From an uncultured Oceanospirillaceae bacterium (GTDB lineage Bacteria; Pseudomonadota; Gammaproteobacteria; Pseudomonadales; Balneatricaceae): 56,441 bases of DNA. Position 1 is the stretch's first letter. The number at the start of each line of letters is the position of its first letter. Below are positions 36,133 through 44,816 of this stretch, in pieces. The stretch covers positions 1 through 56,441 of the forward strand of contig CAKZPE010000084.1 in the NCBI GenBank assembly GCA_937138495.1, given 5' to 3'. The notes under the pieces were generated by a model that saw only the letters and a list, made by a program, of their open reading frames with translations, was not told where the DNA came from and ran no database searches. The position numbers and the translations under genes are program-made.

Positions 36133-37002
36133 ATGATTGTTGTTACAGGTGCAAACGGCCAGCTCGGCCAACAGGTTATCGAAGAACTGTTACTGCGCAC
36201 TGCCGCGGAAAATATCATTGCGGCCGTCCGCAACCCCGAAAAAGCAGAAGCACTGAGAACCCTTGGTATTCAGGTACGTAAAGGGGATTATGACCAGCCT
36301 GAAACCCTTAAGTCTGCCTTTGAAGGCGCCAGGAAAGTGCTGTTGATTTCATCCAGTGCGGTAGGGCAGCGGGTACCTCAGCACCAGGCTGTTATTCATG
36401 CTGCAGAAGCAGCAGGCGTAGAACTGCTGGCATACACAAGCATCCTTCACTGCGACCGCTCACCCATGCGGCTGGCAAAAGAGCACCAGCAAACCGAAGC
36501 ATTACTCCATGCATCAACACTGCCCAGCGTGATTCTGCGTAACGGCTGGTACAGTGAAAATTACACAATGAACATTCCTGTCATGCTGGAAATGAAGCAA
36601 CTGTTCGGCTGCGCAGGAGAAGGGCGGTTCGCATCTGCCAGCCGTCGGGATTATGCAGCAGCCGCTGCGGTCGCCCTGACAACCGACAATCAGGCAGGAA
36701 AAACCTATGAACTTGCAGGCGACAACAGCTTTAACCTGGCAGAGTTTGCCGCACTGTTAAGCGAGCAAAGCAAAACCCACATTGAATACCAGAACCTGAA
36801 TGAGCAGGACTACACTCAGGGTCTGATTCAGGCCGGATTGCCGGAAGGCTTCGCAGCAATACTGGCTGATGCAGAGAACTGTGCTGCAAAGGGCTGGCTG
36901 GCGGATGACAGCAGACAACTGCAATCGCTGATTGGCCGGGCAACCACGCCACTGACCGATAGCATACAGGCGGCACTGAGCCAGAAAACCAAAACCAGAT
37001 AA
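36133..37002 (+). CDS. qorB: NAD(P)H:quinone oxidoreductase 2 (NmrA-like/atypical SDR)
   Basis: Cytosolic NADPH-dependent oxidoreductase of 289 residues, close to E. coli QorB (286). The nucleotide loop is VTGANGQLGQQVIEEL, followed by AAVRNPEKAEAL, VLLISSSAVGQR, AYTSILHCDRSP, RNGWYSENY and ASASRRDYAAAAA, each with a clear QorB counterpart. It probably reduces quinones. The ATG at 36133 has a strong AGGAG; an in-frame codon at 36070 lies within the operator region and is rejected. Convergent with the cyclase gene, only 4 bp between the stops. Confidence 0.93.
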   Translation: MIVVTGANGQLGQQVIEELLLRTAAENIIAAVRNPEKAEALRTLGIQVRKGDYDQPETLKSAFEGARKVLLISSSAVGQRVPQHQAVIHAAEAAGVELLAYTSILHCDRSPMRLAKEHQQTEALLHASTLPSVILRNGWYSENYTMNIPVMLEMKQLFGCAGEGRFASASRRDYAAAAAVALTTDNQAGKTYELAGDNSFNLAEFAALLSEQSKTHIEYQNLNEQDYTQGLIQAGLPEGFAAILADAENCAAKGWLADDSRQLQSLIGRATTPLTDSIQAALSQKTKTR

Positions 37003-37006
37003 CGGC

Positions 37007-38752
37007 TCAGGCAGTTACCTGATGCCCTCCGGCCGTACAGGCGCAAATACGGTTACGGCCGGTACCTTTAGCCAGATACAACTGCTCATCCGCCAATTCG
37101 ATGATGGCATGCTGTGTCAGGCTGATCCCCATGGGCACCGTCACCATTCCTACCGACACCGTCAGCCGGTCACTGATATCAGAACCTGTGTGTGAAATAT
37201 TCAGACTTACCATCTGGCGCATCACTTTTTCCGCCACCTTTGCGCCGCCGCTACACCCGGTATTCGGCAACACAATCACAAACTCCTCCCCCCCAAAACG
37301 GGCCACAATATCACTGTCCCGTATACAGGTTTCCTGCAATGCCAGCGCCACTTCCTGTAAACAGGCATCCCCCTCAAGATGCCCATAAATATCATTAAAC
37401 TGCTTAAAGTAATCGATATCGATCAGCATCACAGTTAACTCAGCGGCATGCCGGTCACGGCGGATAACCTCTTTTCCCAGTGCCTGATCCAGATAGCGAC
37501 GGTTTGCCAGCCCGGTTAAACCATCTTCCATCGAAATTTTCTTTAGCCGTAAATTGGCTTTTTGCAGTGCTTCGGTTCGCTCAGACACACGGTGCTCAAG
37601 CTGCGACTGCTCATGAGACAATGCCGCAATTGCCTTCTTACGCGCGCCAACATTGCGGAATAGCATAATGATCAGCATGCTTTGTATGACAACAAAAACA
37701 AAACCGCTCACCAACCACATACTGTACCTGGCCCACAAAGTCTCCGGCATCCCCTGTATCATTGCACCTGCCGGTAAGCGGTCCGGGCTGATCCGAAAAC
37801 GTGCCAACTGTGAATAATTAAAAATATCCTGCGTAGGGCTGTCCATCATCACCGGAATATCGGCCGGCGCTTCACCATTCAAAATCCGTAAGGCCATTTG
37901 TGCCATCGCACGGCCCTGTTCCTCACCGGTGATCAGCCGTCCGCCCAGCGCCCCGGACTTCAGATGAAAAGGCCAGAAGCTATACACAGGAAAAGGGCTG
38001 ACATCGACAATTCTCTGGCCATGCTCAACCCGGGAATAATTCCGCCCGCTAAGACGATCGACCGTCTGCCCGGCCAGAAATACCAGAGAATTCGCTGACA
38101 TTGATGTTAACCGTTGCGCAATATCCACCTGTGACATATCCAGCAGTTCAACGATCTCATAACTGGCACTCAGCGCACTGAGCACCGGCCTGGCCGTTTC
38201 ATAATTACGCCGGTTGCTGACATCATCGGTTGAAAATACAAATGCCAGCACCTGAGTATCCGGATGGACCGACAAGGCCATATTAATGCCGTCCAGATAA
38301 TCAATTTCCTCGTTCACACCGGTCACATTCTGCATGTCGCCCAGCACATCTGGGGTAAAATTGTTATAGCCGGAAAACACCAGCGGAATGTCCGGGAAAA
38401 ATACCTCCCGATATTCCTTTATAAAATTAAAGGCATAGTTATCTGAAGTAAGAATGATGTCGGGCTGATAATCCCGGTATTTGGCACTGATCAGACGCAC
38501 CTGAGCCGCCTGCAGCCGAACAAAATCAAAACGGCCTGCGTCCAGATACTCAATCGTAAGCTCCGTTTCCAGACCAGAACGACTGAAAACCTCCTGCACG
38601 CCTGCCTGAATAGCATCGCTCCACTCATAACCGGGATGATAAGAGTTGATATAAAGCACCCGGACCGGCGCAGCACTCGCCACAGAAGCAGGTAAAACAC
38701 CGGTTGAAAGTATCACACTAAGCGTAATCAGAAGGACCCTGCGCCAGCACAT
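37007..38752 (-). CDS. diguanylate cyclase with periplasmic ABC-substrate-binding-like sensor
   Basis: Membrane-bound c-di-GMP synthase of 581 residues. A signal peptide/anchor (1 to about 27) precedes a periplasmic domain of the kind found in ABC sugar-like binding proteins (RVLYINSYHPGYEWSDAIQAGV; about 30-335). A membrane segment follows near 345-365, then a coiled coil and a GGDEF domain. The active-site motif is GGEEF within ARFGGEEFVIVLP. The inhibitory I-site RxxD is intact as RDSD five residues before it, so product feedback is expected. AAGG lies before the ATG. The ligand is unknown. Confidence 0.93.
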   Translation of the reverse strand: MCWRRVLLITLSVILSTGVLPASVASAAPVRVLYINSYHPGYEWSDAIQAGVQEVFSRSGLETELTIEYLDAGRFDFVRLQAAQVRLISAKYRDYQPDIILTSDNYAFNFIKEYREVFFPDIPLVFSGYNNFTPDVLGDMQNVTGVNEEIDYLDGINMALSVHPDTQVLAFVFSTDDVSNRRNYETARPVLSALSASYEIVELLDMSQVDIAQRLTSMSANSLVFLAGQTVDRLSGRNYSRVEHGQRIVDVSPFPVYSFWPFHLKSGALGGRLITGEEQGRAMAQMALRILNGEAPADIPVMMDSPTQDIFNYSQLARFRISPDRLPAGAMIQGMPETLWARYSMWLVSGFVFVVIQSMLIIMLFRNVGARKKAIAALSHEQSQLEHRVSERTEALQKANLRLKKISMEDGLTGLANRRYLDQALGKEVIRRDRHAAELTVMLIDIDYFKQFNDIYGHLEGDACLQEVALALQETCIRDSDIVARFGGEEFVIVLPNTGCSGGAKVAEKVMRQMVSLNISHTGSDISDRLTVSVGMVTVPMGISLTQHAIIELADEQLYLAKGTGRNRICACTAGGHQVTA

Positions 38753-38930
38753 CTTAATACCTTTTTTCTGAGCTACAGAACTTCAGTATAACGGCATGAT
38801 AAGCTGCGTCACCAAAAAACGAAGAAAAAAATGAACATCAGAAAGAGGAAGAAGGGCAACATTAACTGCTACTTAAAAAGCTATTTTTATGTGTCTTTAT
38901 AATAACATTTCGGTGATTTTTTATGATTTT

Positions 38931-38960
38931 CAGCACTTTTTTTATGAAAAAAAAGTGCTG
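38931..38960. repeat. perfect hairpin with T/A-run stem
   Basis: A 13-bp perfect stem, CAGCACTTTTTTT against AAAAAAAGTGCTG, with an ATGA loop, in the 265-bp gap between the cyclase start and the LysE stop. It may end the LysE message, but the T-run is inside the stem rather than after it, so it is not a standard terminator. The rest of the gap is AT-rich with nothing else recognisable. Confidence 0.6.
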
Positions 38961-39017
38961 TTAGCGCCTTAAAATATCAACACTCATCGGTTTAGCGTTG
39001 TAAATAATGGCCGCCTG

Positions 39018-39632
39018 TTATTTTCCGGCAGCTAACCCTAAACCCAATACCAGAAAGCTCAGTGCAGTAAAACGTTTCTGTCTTGCCTGCCATTCAGGGC
39101 GGCGCAATACCAAACGTAGCTTCTTAGCCAGCAAGAGATGTAACAGAGCATTGGCCAGGAAAATCCCCATGAAGGTGCTGCCCAACACGCCTAACTGCAT
39201 GCTAAGACTCAGCTTCTGATCGATAAAAGGCGGAAAGAAAGCCCCATAAAACAACAGTGACTTAGGATTGGTCACATTGATCAGAAAGCCTTCCGTCAGC
39301 GCACGTATCCGGGTCTTTTCCACGAACATCTGTGTATAGTTTTGTGTGGCTTTCAGGCTGCGCCACTGCGCCCAGGCCAACCAGAACAGAAACAGCACCC
39401 CACACCAGCGTATCACCTCAAACAAAAAGGCCGATTCCGCCAGAATCACCTGTACACCCAGCGCCATCAGCGAAAAGAACATCAGATGTGCGAGGACAGC
39501 GCCCAGGATACAGAAACCCGCCTGACGGCTACTCTGCAGGGCACTGGTCAAAATCACCAGATTCGTCGGCCCCGGCACAATGACAATTACGACAGTGGCC
39601 AGGCTGAAAGCCAGCCAGATACTCAGATCCAT
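39018..39632 (-). CDS. LysE-family amino acid exporter
   Basis: Inner-membrane translocator of 204 residues with six hydrophobic segments. The hallmark N-terminal block is VIVIVPGPTNLVILTSAL and a second block NVTNPKSLLFYGAFFPPFI is present. LysE/RhtB-type proteins export amino acids or analogues. The ATG at 39632 has GGAG eight bases upstream; a GTG at 39641 would add three residues. It is divergent from an Lrp/AsnC regulator with a gap of about 140 bp, the usual arrangement for amino-acid-triggered export. Confidence 0.92.
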   Translation of the reverse strand: MDLSIWLAFSLATVVIVIVPGPTNLVILTSALQSSRQAGFCILGAVLAHLMFFSLMALGVQVILAESAFLFEVIRWCGVLFLFWLAWAQWRSLKATQNYTQMFVEKTRIRALTEGFLINVTNPKSLLFYGAFFPPFIDQKLSLSMQLGVLGSTFMGIFLANALLHLLLAKKLRLVLRRPEWQARQKRFTALSFLVLGLGLAAGK

Positions 39633-39775
39633 CTCTAACACTCCGGAACAGGGTTTAACTCAGAGCGTATTGTGGCTGAATCCTGAGAATTAACCTTGCT
39701 ATTCCTTCTTGTTAAATCACATTGAGTGCAATAGTCTTTCTTTTAATTATTTAAAACAGAAAGAATCAACCTTTT

Positions 39776-40234
39776 ATGCAACCTGATAAGACAGATATGC
39801 GAATAATGGCGATCCTTCAGGAAGAAGGGCGCCTGAGCAATGCAAAACTCGCTGAAAAACTCTCCCTGAGTGAAACACCCTGCTGGCGGCGGCTTAAACA
39901 GCTGGAACAGGAAGGCTACATTGAAGGCTATCAGGCAAATATTAACCGCCGGAAACTGGGCTTAGGGGTACTGGCGTTTGTACAAATCAGTTTTGCGCAA
40001 CAAGATGCCGTAAATGCCGAGTTTGAACAGACCATCCAGGATTGTCCCAATATACTGACCTGTCATAACACCACCGGCGCAGCGGATTTTTTATTGCAGG
40101 TTGTCGCCAAAGATCTGGATGACTACAGCCATTTTCTGGAAGAGGTATTACGGAAAATTCCGGGGGTTGCCAGCATTCATTCCAACCTGTCGCTGCGTGA
40201 AGTGAAATCCTCACACCATCTTCCCGTTGGTTAG
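39776..40234 (+). CDS. Lrp/AsnC-family transcriptional regulator (divergent from LysE)
   Basis: Regulator of 152 residues. Helix-turn-helix in the N-terminal third (LSNAKLAEKLSLSETPCWRRLKQLEQEGYIEGY), then the ligand-binding RAM domain with FLLQVVAKDLDDYSHFLEEVL and GVASIHSNLSLREVK. It should bind an amino acid and control the adjacent exporter gene. It ends just before a long perfect palindrome and faces the XRE regulator gene. Confidence 0.93.
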   Translation: MQPDKTDMRIMAILQEEGRLSNAKLAEKLSLSETPCWRRLKQLEQEGYIEGYQANINRRKLGLGVLAFVQISFAQQDAVNAEFEQTIQDCPNILTCHNTTGAADFLLQVVAKDLDDYSHFLEEVLRKIPGVASIHSNLSLREVKSSHHLPVG

Positions 40235-40256
40235 TCTTTCTTTAAAACAGGGTGTT

Positions 40257-40286
40257 ACAGATGAAGTGAATATTCACTTCATCTGT
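40257..40286. repeat. 30-bp perfect palindrome at a convergent gene junction
   Basis: Every base from 40257 to 40286 pairs with its mirror around the central TA (half-site ACAGATGAAGTGAAT). It lies between the stops of the Lrp-type gene and the XRE-type gene and overlaps the last codons of the latter. It could act as a bidirectional terminator, although no strong T-run follows, or as a protein-binding dyad. Confidence 0.8.
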
Positions 40287-41049
40287 TCTTTGCTGCTTTA
40301 AACGGGGGCACTGCGAAAAATCCGGGAACATCAAACGGCATCATGGTGGTGACCATCTTAAAAGGTGCCAGCGCATCCGGCGGATAAAACATCTGGTCCA
40401 GTGATGCCTGTTGCTGATACCGCTGGTACAGCTGATCAATCTCATCTTTAAGCTGCCGGATACTCTGCTGACTGAATAACCGGCTGGTTGAATAAAACGG
40501 ATAATCACCGTCATGCTCCTGACCAATTGCGCGGCCGATAAACGCCTGATTAACACTCACCAGCGTTTTATGCAGGGGGCCGTCCAAACGCCAGCGCACC
40601 GGCATATTCACCAGTAAATGAACCGAATCCTTCATCCCGAGGCGCACCAGCTGTAATTTTTCCAGTTCACGCAAGTACAAATACACATCGGCAGATGATA
40701 GCTGGTTGTAATGGGCGATCGCCCGGGCATCGAATCCACTGAGCAGCAATACCAGACAACTGAACAGCCCTGGTTGCTCAGCCAGCGCCTGCTCGGTTTC
40801 AAAGGGCAATTCCGACGGCTCTGCAGGCGCCTGATCGGCCAGCCTCATCAGGTCGCTGAAGCTGACCCCCAATGCTTCACAAATATCCAGCAGGCGGCTC
40901 ATCTTGCAATCCTGCTCCTGGAATAACCGTTTAATCGTCACTTCAGATGTGTTCAGCATGGCGGCAAGATCCCGGTAACGGATTCCCTGCGCCTTAAGAA
41001 TCTGTTTTAACGCACTGAATAACCCACCTAATTCCTGTTCCGGTGACAC
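40279..41049 (-). CDS. XRE-family helix-turn-helix regulator with unassigned C-terminal domain
   Basis: Regulator of 256 residues. Residues about 10-66 form an XRE helix-turn-helix (LKAQGIRYRDLAAMLNTSEVTIKRLFQEQDCKMSRLLDICEALG). The remaining 190 residues match no domain I recognise; they include a second winged-helix-like stretch (HYNQLSSADVYLYLRELEKLQLVRLG). The start is a GTG with AGGAGG well placed upstream. It is divergent from the beta-propeller gene (140-bp gap) and is the obvious candidate regulator of it. Confidence 0.85.
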   Translation of the reverse strand: MSPEQELGGLFSALKQILKAQGIRYRDLAAMLNTSEVTIKRLFQEQDCKMSRLLDICEALGVSFSDLMRLADQAPAEPSELPFETEQALAEQPGLFSCLVLLLSGFDARAIAHYNQLSSADVYLYLRELEKLQLVRLGMKDSVHLLVNMPVRWRLDGPLHKTLVSVNQAFIGRAIGQEHDGDYPFYSTSRLFSQQSIRQLKDEIDQLYQRYQQQASLDQMFYPPDALAPFKMVTTMMPFDVPGFFAVPPFKAAKNR

Positions 41050-41188
41050 TGCCTGATCCTCCTACAGAACAAAAGCATCATTATTTGATACTTAACCACA
41101 AACAAATTGCTATAAAGATACATATAAATATCCTGAATAGCACGGCCGTTACACAACCCATTCAGCAATCAATAGTAAAGAGGCATCT

Positions 41189-42061
41189 ATGCAAACCATC
41201 AGGATCAGCCAAATCATCAGTACCGGACTGCTGGCAGGCATCAGTTTAACGGCCAGCGCAGACAACCATTTTCAGACACCGTTATGGCAACTGCAGGCAT
41301 TCGATCAGCCAGAATCCGTCGTTGCTGACCCGGACAGCCCCTGGTTATACGTATCTAATATAAATGGCGCACCGACGGAGCTGAACGGTAAAGGCTATAT
41401 AAGCCGGGTAAGCAAACAAGGTAAACAACTGACCCGCCACTGGCTTACTGGGCTGGACGCCCCGAAAGGCCTGACGATCAGTGACGGTAAGCTATACGCG
41501 GCAGACATGCAGAGCCTGCACGTCATCAGCTTATCCACAGGCTCTGTTTTGCAAAGCTATACACAAGCAGACGCTAAAATGCTCAACGATGTCACCGCCG
41601 GACCCGATGGCAGTATCTATGTTTCAGATATGCTCGGCGGAGGTGTTTATCGGCTGAAGGATGGCCAGTTCTCTCTGTGGATAACCCCGGATAAGATCTC
41701 CCATCCCAATGGATTGCTGTGGGAAAACAACCAGTTACTCATCGCCAGCTGGGGCACCGAAATACAACCTGATTTCACGACGAAAGTCCCCGGCAGCCTT
41801 TACCGGGTAAATCCGGCAGACAAAACCTTACGGCCGGTATCTACCGGCTATGAACTGGGGAATCTGGACGGGGTGATCCGCCATAACAATGCTCTGTACA
41901 TCAGTGACTGGATAAGCGGCGAACTTTATCGGCTGGAAGACAATCAGCGCGAACGGATGCTGCGCAGCACACCTGGGCTGGCAGATATCGGCGCAGAAGG
42001 TGACACGCTTTATGCCCCTATGATGATGGATAACAGCCTTATTGCCTGGCAACTTCCTTAA
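41189..42061 (+). CDS. secreted beta-propeller protein, SMP-30/gluconolactonase-like
   Basis: Exported protein of 290 residues. The signal peptide covers residues 1-24 (ending TASA). The rest is a six-bladed-propeller pattern: FDQPESVVADPDSPWLYVSN, LDAPKGLTISDGKLYAAD, LNDVTAGPDGSIYVSDMLGGGVYRL, SHPNGLLWENNQLLIAS and GNLDGVIRHNNALYISDW. The Asn/Asp positions resemble the metal-binding residues of SMP-30-type lactonases, but a purely binding role is possible. AAGAGG lies before the ATG. No operon partner; a strong hairpin follows directly. Confidence 0.85.
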   Translation: MQTIRISQIISTGLLAGISLTASADNHFQTPLWQLQAFDQPESVVADPDSPWLYVSNINGAPTELNGKGYISRVSKQGKQLTRHWLTGLDAPKGLTISDGKLYAADMQSLHVISLSTGSVLQSYTQADAKMLNDVTAGPDGSIYVSDMLGGGVYRLKDGQFSLWITPDKISHPNGLLWENNQLLIASWGTEIQPDFTTKVPGSLYRVNPADKTLRPVSTGYELGNLDGVIRHNNALYISDWISGELYRLEDNQRERMLRSTPGLADIGAEGDTLYAPMMMDNSLIAWQLP

Positions 42062-42372
42062 ATGAGCCGGCAGGCATGACACGCGTCATGCCTGCCAAAA
42101 TTGACACTGGGTGTTACTGTATATGTAAAAATGACACCACAAATCGTCTCAGCAACCATTCACCCGTTACCGTCAAAGAGTGGTGCCTGCCGGCGCACAT
42201 AGCCGGACAACCGGACTCATCCACTCACCCGGCTGCAGTCTCTTTACGGCGACGGTATCAACGGTTAATACTGGTGACGACACCGGTGAACCGGCCAATC
42301 CGGATAATACATTGCGCAGAGCGAACGAGCTCCACCTCGGATGTACCACTGGAAATGAGATAACCCTGCTTA
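42062..42372. other. intergenic region after the beta-propeller gene, with a 12-bp-stem hairpin
   Basis: The hairpin at 42069-42096 pairs GGCAGGCATGAC with GTCATGCCTGCC around ACGC, eight bases after the propeller stop, and is the likely transcription end although only weak T/A sequence follows. The remaining 275 bp up to the LysR stop has open frames without support. I see no gene in it. Confidence 0.6.
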
Positions 42373-43254
42373 TTAAACTGCCAGCTCTTCCACCAGCGAG
42401 GCAACCCGGGTCAGCAGAGGGCTTTGCTGACGGTTCTTAAGATAACTGAACAGCACCCGCACCGGTTTTTCAATCTCTTCCAGCAACTCAATCTCGCCGT
42501 TATCAGCAGCCGGTTCTGCCGTTGCAGCATGCAGCAACCCTATACCGACACCGCCGGCAACCAGCTTTTTGGTTATCTGTTCCCGGTCGATGCTGATAAT
42601 CCGCGCCGGGCGTATACCCTGTTGCTCAAACAATGCTTCAGCAGCCCGGCCACAGCAGGTACCGGACGCCGGACAGACAATCCAGGGAAGGCGCTCCAGC
42701 GCAGCCCAGTCGGTTACCTCTGAAGCAGGTACCAGCCCGGGAGGAGCCGTGAGATAAATACCAAAGCGAGCCACTTCAGTCTCTCTGAAAGCCGGCTCAG
42801 CCGCTGCCGCTGTATTATAAAAACCGGCATCCAGCTCTCCGCCACGAATCTTCTCCAGAATGGCGTCTGAATGACCATGAATAAGGGTGACTTCAACCTC
42901 CGGATAGTGCGCTGCCAGCCGGGTCAGCAGGCTACCCAGCAGATCACTGCAACCATCACCGCCCATACCCAGACGTAGCTGGCCGGATATCTGTCCCCGA
43001 ATCCGGCTGGCTTCTTCCAGCACGGCCCGGTGAGCCACCAATACCTGTTCAGCTTTAACCAGTAACTGCCGCCCGTCAGCCGTCAGCTTCATGCCCTTAG
43101 ACGTACGGGCAAACAACGTCAGCCCGAGAAGATCTTCCACAGACTTAATATGCGCACTGACTGCCGGCTGGCTCAGATATAAACGCTCTGCTGCCCGCGT
43201 AATACTGCCTTCACTGGCAACGGTCACAAAGGTCTTCAGCTGATGAATGTCCAT
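42373..43254 (-). CDS. LysR-family transcriptional regulator linked to an SLC13-type permease
   Basis: Regulator of 293 residues, CysB/CynR-like branch. The winged helix-turn-helix is at the N terminus (LKTFVTVASEGSITRAAERLYLSQPAVSAHIKSVEDLLGLTLFARTSKG), with the effector domain from about 90. GAGAG lies before the ATG. It is transcribed in the same direction as the permease gene and starts 10 bp after its stop, an operon rather than the usual divergent pair, so it may autoregulate with its transporter. Confidence 0.92.
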   Translation of the reverse strand: MDIHQLKTFVTVASEGSITRAAERLYLSQPAVSAHIKSVEDLLGLTLFARTSKGMKLTADGRQLLVKAEQVLVAHRAVLEEASRIRGQISGQLRLGMGGDGCSDLLGSLLTRLAAHYPEVEVTLIHGHSDAILEKIRGGELDAGFYNTAAAAEPAFRETEVARFGIYLTAPPGLVPASEVTDWAALERLPWIVCPASGTCCGRAAEALFEQQGIRPARIISIDREQITKKLVAGGVGIGLLHAATAEPAADNGEIELLEEIEKPVRVLFSYLKNRQQSPLLTRVASLVEELAV

Positions 43255-43264
43255 CCCATACTCT

Positions 43265-44686
43265 CTAAATGCTGCCGATTACCTGCCACCATAACAGACT
43301 GAGCGGGGTTAAGATCAGCAAAGTAACCGTAAACAGTAGCAGGCATAACAGGCTGATTCTGCCCAGCGGTAGTTTGCCCAGCTGCATAGCAGCCACTAAC
43401 GGCGGCGCCTGATAGGGTAAAAACACATTAGAAAACGCCAGCACCTGGATCATTAAGACTGTGCCCAGTGAAAGGCCGGTCATACCGGCCATATCCGCTG
43501 CCAGCGGGGTCATCACAGCTGGCACACCCGGCAAGTTGGTCAACATAGCCACCAGCGTCGAAATGCCCGTCAGAGCCAGCAGATTGCTGAACCCGCCATC
43601 CGGTGAAAATGTGACATACCGGCTCAACATTTCAACTGCTGCAGCTCCCAGCCCCACATGGGAAATCACCGCGCCTAAACCAATCATAGCGGCAATAAAA
43701 ATCAGGGGCGCAAATTTAACAGACTCATGAATACAGTCTTTTGCGGTCAGTCCTGCATACGGCCAGAGACATACCAGCGCCGCAGCCAGCCCAACCCAGC
43801 CAGGGGCTATCTGATGCAGGCTATCGGTTATCCACAGGCACAGGCATACGCCAGTTAGCAGTATCAGCCGCCACTCTGCACGGCTGAGCGGAGTGGTATT
43901 CCCGGTCACCACCGCATCCGGAGCACGGTCAGGAAACAGACGCTGAATCAGCCACACCAGCAGAATCGCTTTGCCGGCCCCGAGCACCGGAAAATGCATC
44001 AGCAGATATTCCCAGTACGCCAGCCGGACGCCATACAAAGACTCAGCCATACCCGACAGCATCATGTTCGGCAGGTTTGAAGGCAAAATAGTAAATGCCG
44101 GCAGCCAGGTGCCAAACGCAGCCGCCGCCACCATACCGGTCCGGCCGTTACTGCCGGCGGCATATCCCATGCTGTCTGCAAGTACGATCACCAGTGGCAC
44201 CAGTAAGGCAATCCGCCCCATAGAAGAAGGCATGATAAATGCCAGCGCGAGCCCAAAGGCCGTAATTCCCGCCAGTGTACCGGCATAAGAACGCCCGGTC
44301 ATCCGGTACAGCATCGTACCGGCACGGCTACCCAGACCGGTGTGCCGGATTGCGGCTCCCAGAATGACACCACTGAACAGTAACCAGAATCCTGAGGCAT
44401 AAAATCCGGAAAATGTAACCTCAGCCGGTGCCAGCTGCAGCGCACTGACCACCAGAAAAAAGACCAGAGCCGGCCAGTATTCAGGCAAAGCCGATGTTGC
44501 CCACAGGCCAATGCAGAAAATACTCAGCCCGGCGACAATCGCCATATTCACGGATAACGCGGCCGACAGGGCATAACCGGCACCGACCGCCAGACAAATA
44601 ATCAGCGTGATTTGCCAGGGTTTCCTGAACAGCCAGCCCAAAGGGCGGGCTGGTGCTGCCACCGGCGGAGAAACAGACTGATTCAT
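43265..44686 (-). CDS. SLC13/DASS-family anion permease
   Basis: Inner-membrane protein of 473 residues with about 12 hydrophobic segments. Family marks include FIMPSSMGRIALLVPLVI and FTILPSNLPNMMLSG in the first half, and STLVAMLTNLPGVPAVMTPLAADMA near the C terminus. These correspond to the paired substrate/sodium-binding hairpins (SNT-like motifs) of sodium/dicarboxylate or sulfate carriers. The substrate is not determinable. It leads a two-gene operon with a LysR regulator; a chemoreceptor gene lies upstream on the same strand. Confidence 0.85.
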   Translation of the reverse strand: MNQSVSPPVAAPARPLGWLFRKPWQITLIICLAVGAGYALSAALSVNMAIVAGLSIFCIGLWATSALPEYWPALVFFLVVSALQLAPAEVTFSGFYASGFWLLFSGVILGAAIRHTGLGSRAGTMLYRMTGRSYAGTLAGITAFGLALAFIMPSSMGRIALLVPLVIVLADSMGYAAGSNGRTGMVAAAAFGTWLPAFTILPSNLPNMMLSGMAESLYGVRLAYWEYLLMHFPVLGAGKAILLVWLIQRLFPDRAPDAVVTGNTTPLSRAEWRLILLTGVCLCLWITDSLHQIAPGWVGLAAALVCLWPYAGLTAKDCIHESVKFAPLIFIAAMIGLGAVISHVGLGAAAVEMLSRYVTFSPDGGFSNLLALTGISTLVAMLTNLPGVPAVMTPLAADMAGMTGLSLGTVLMIQVLAFSNVFLPYQAPPLVAAMQLGKLPLGRISLLCLLLFTVTLLILTPLSLLWWQVIGSI

Positions 44687-44816
44687 GGTGATACCTTACC
44701 TGTTATAGGGTTACTGAACAGTGTAAATGTGCCACCAAAGCAGACGCGAAAGCTATTCGTTTCTGCGGAACACAATCCTCAGATATTCTGAGGGCAAGCC
44801 CCGGAACAAGAGAGAA

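Noticed and set aside
41526..41534. DnaA box (TTATCCACA), also seen near 20810 (reverse) and 43830
   Set aside because: Single scattered copies inside coding genes; no cluster or AT-rich unwinding element, so not an origin.
42180..42440. Open frame between the beta-propeller and LysR genes
   Set aside because: It runs antisense into the LysR 3' end and shows no protein-like pattern or ribosome-binding site.
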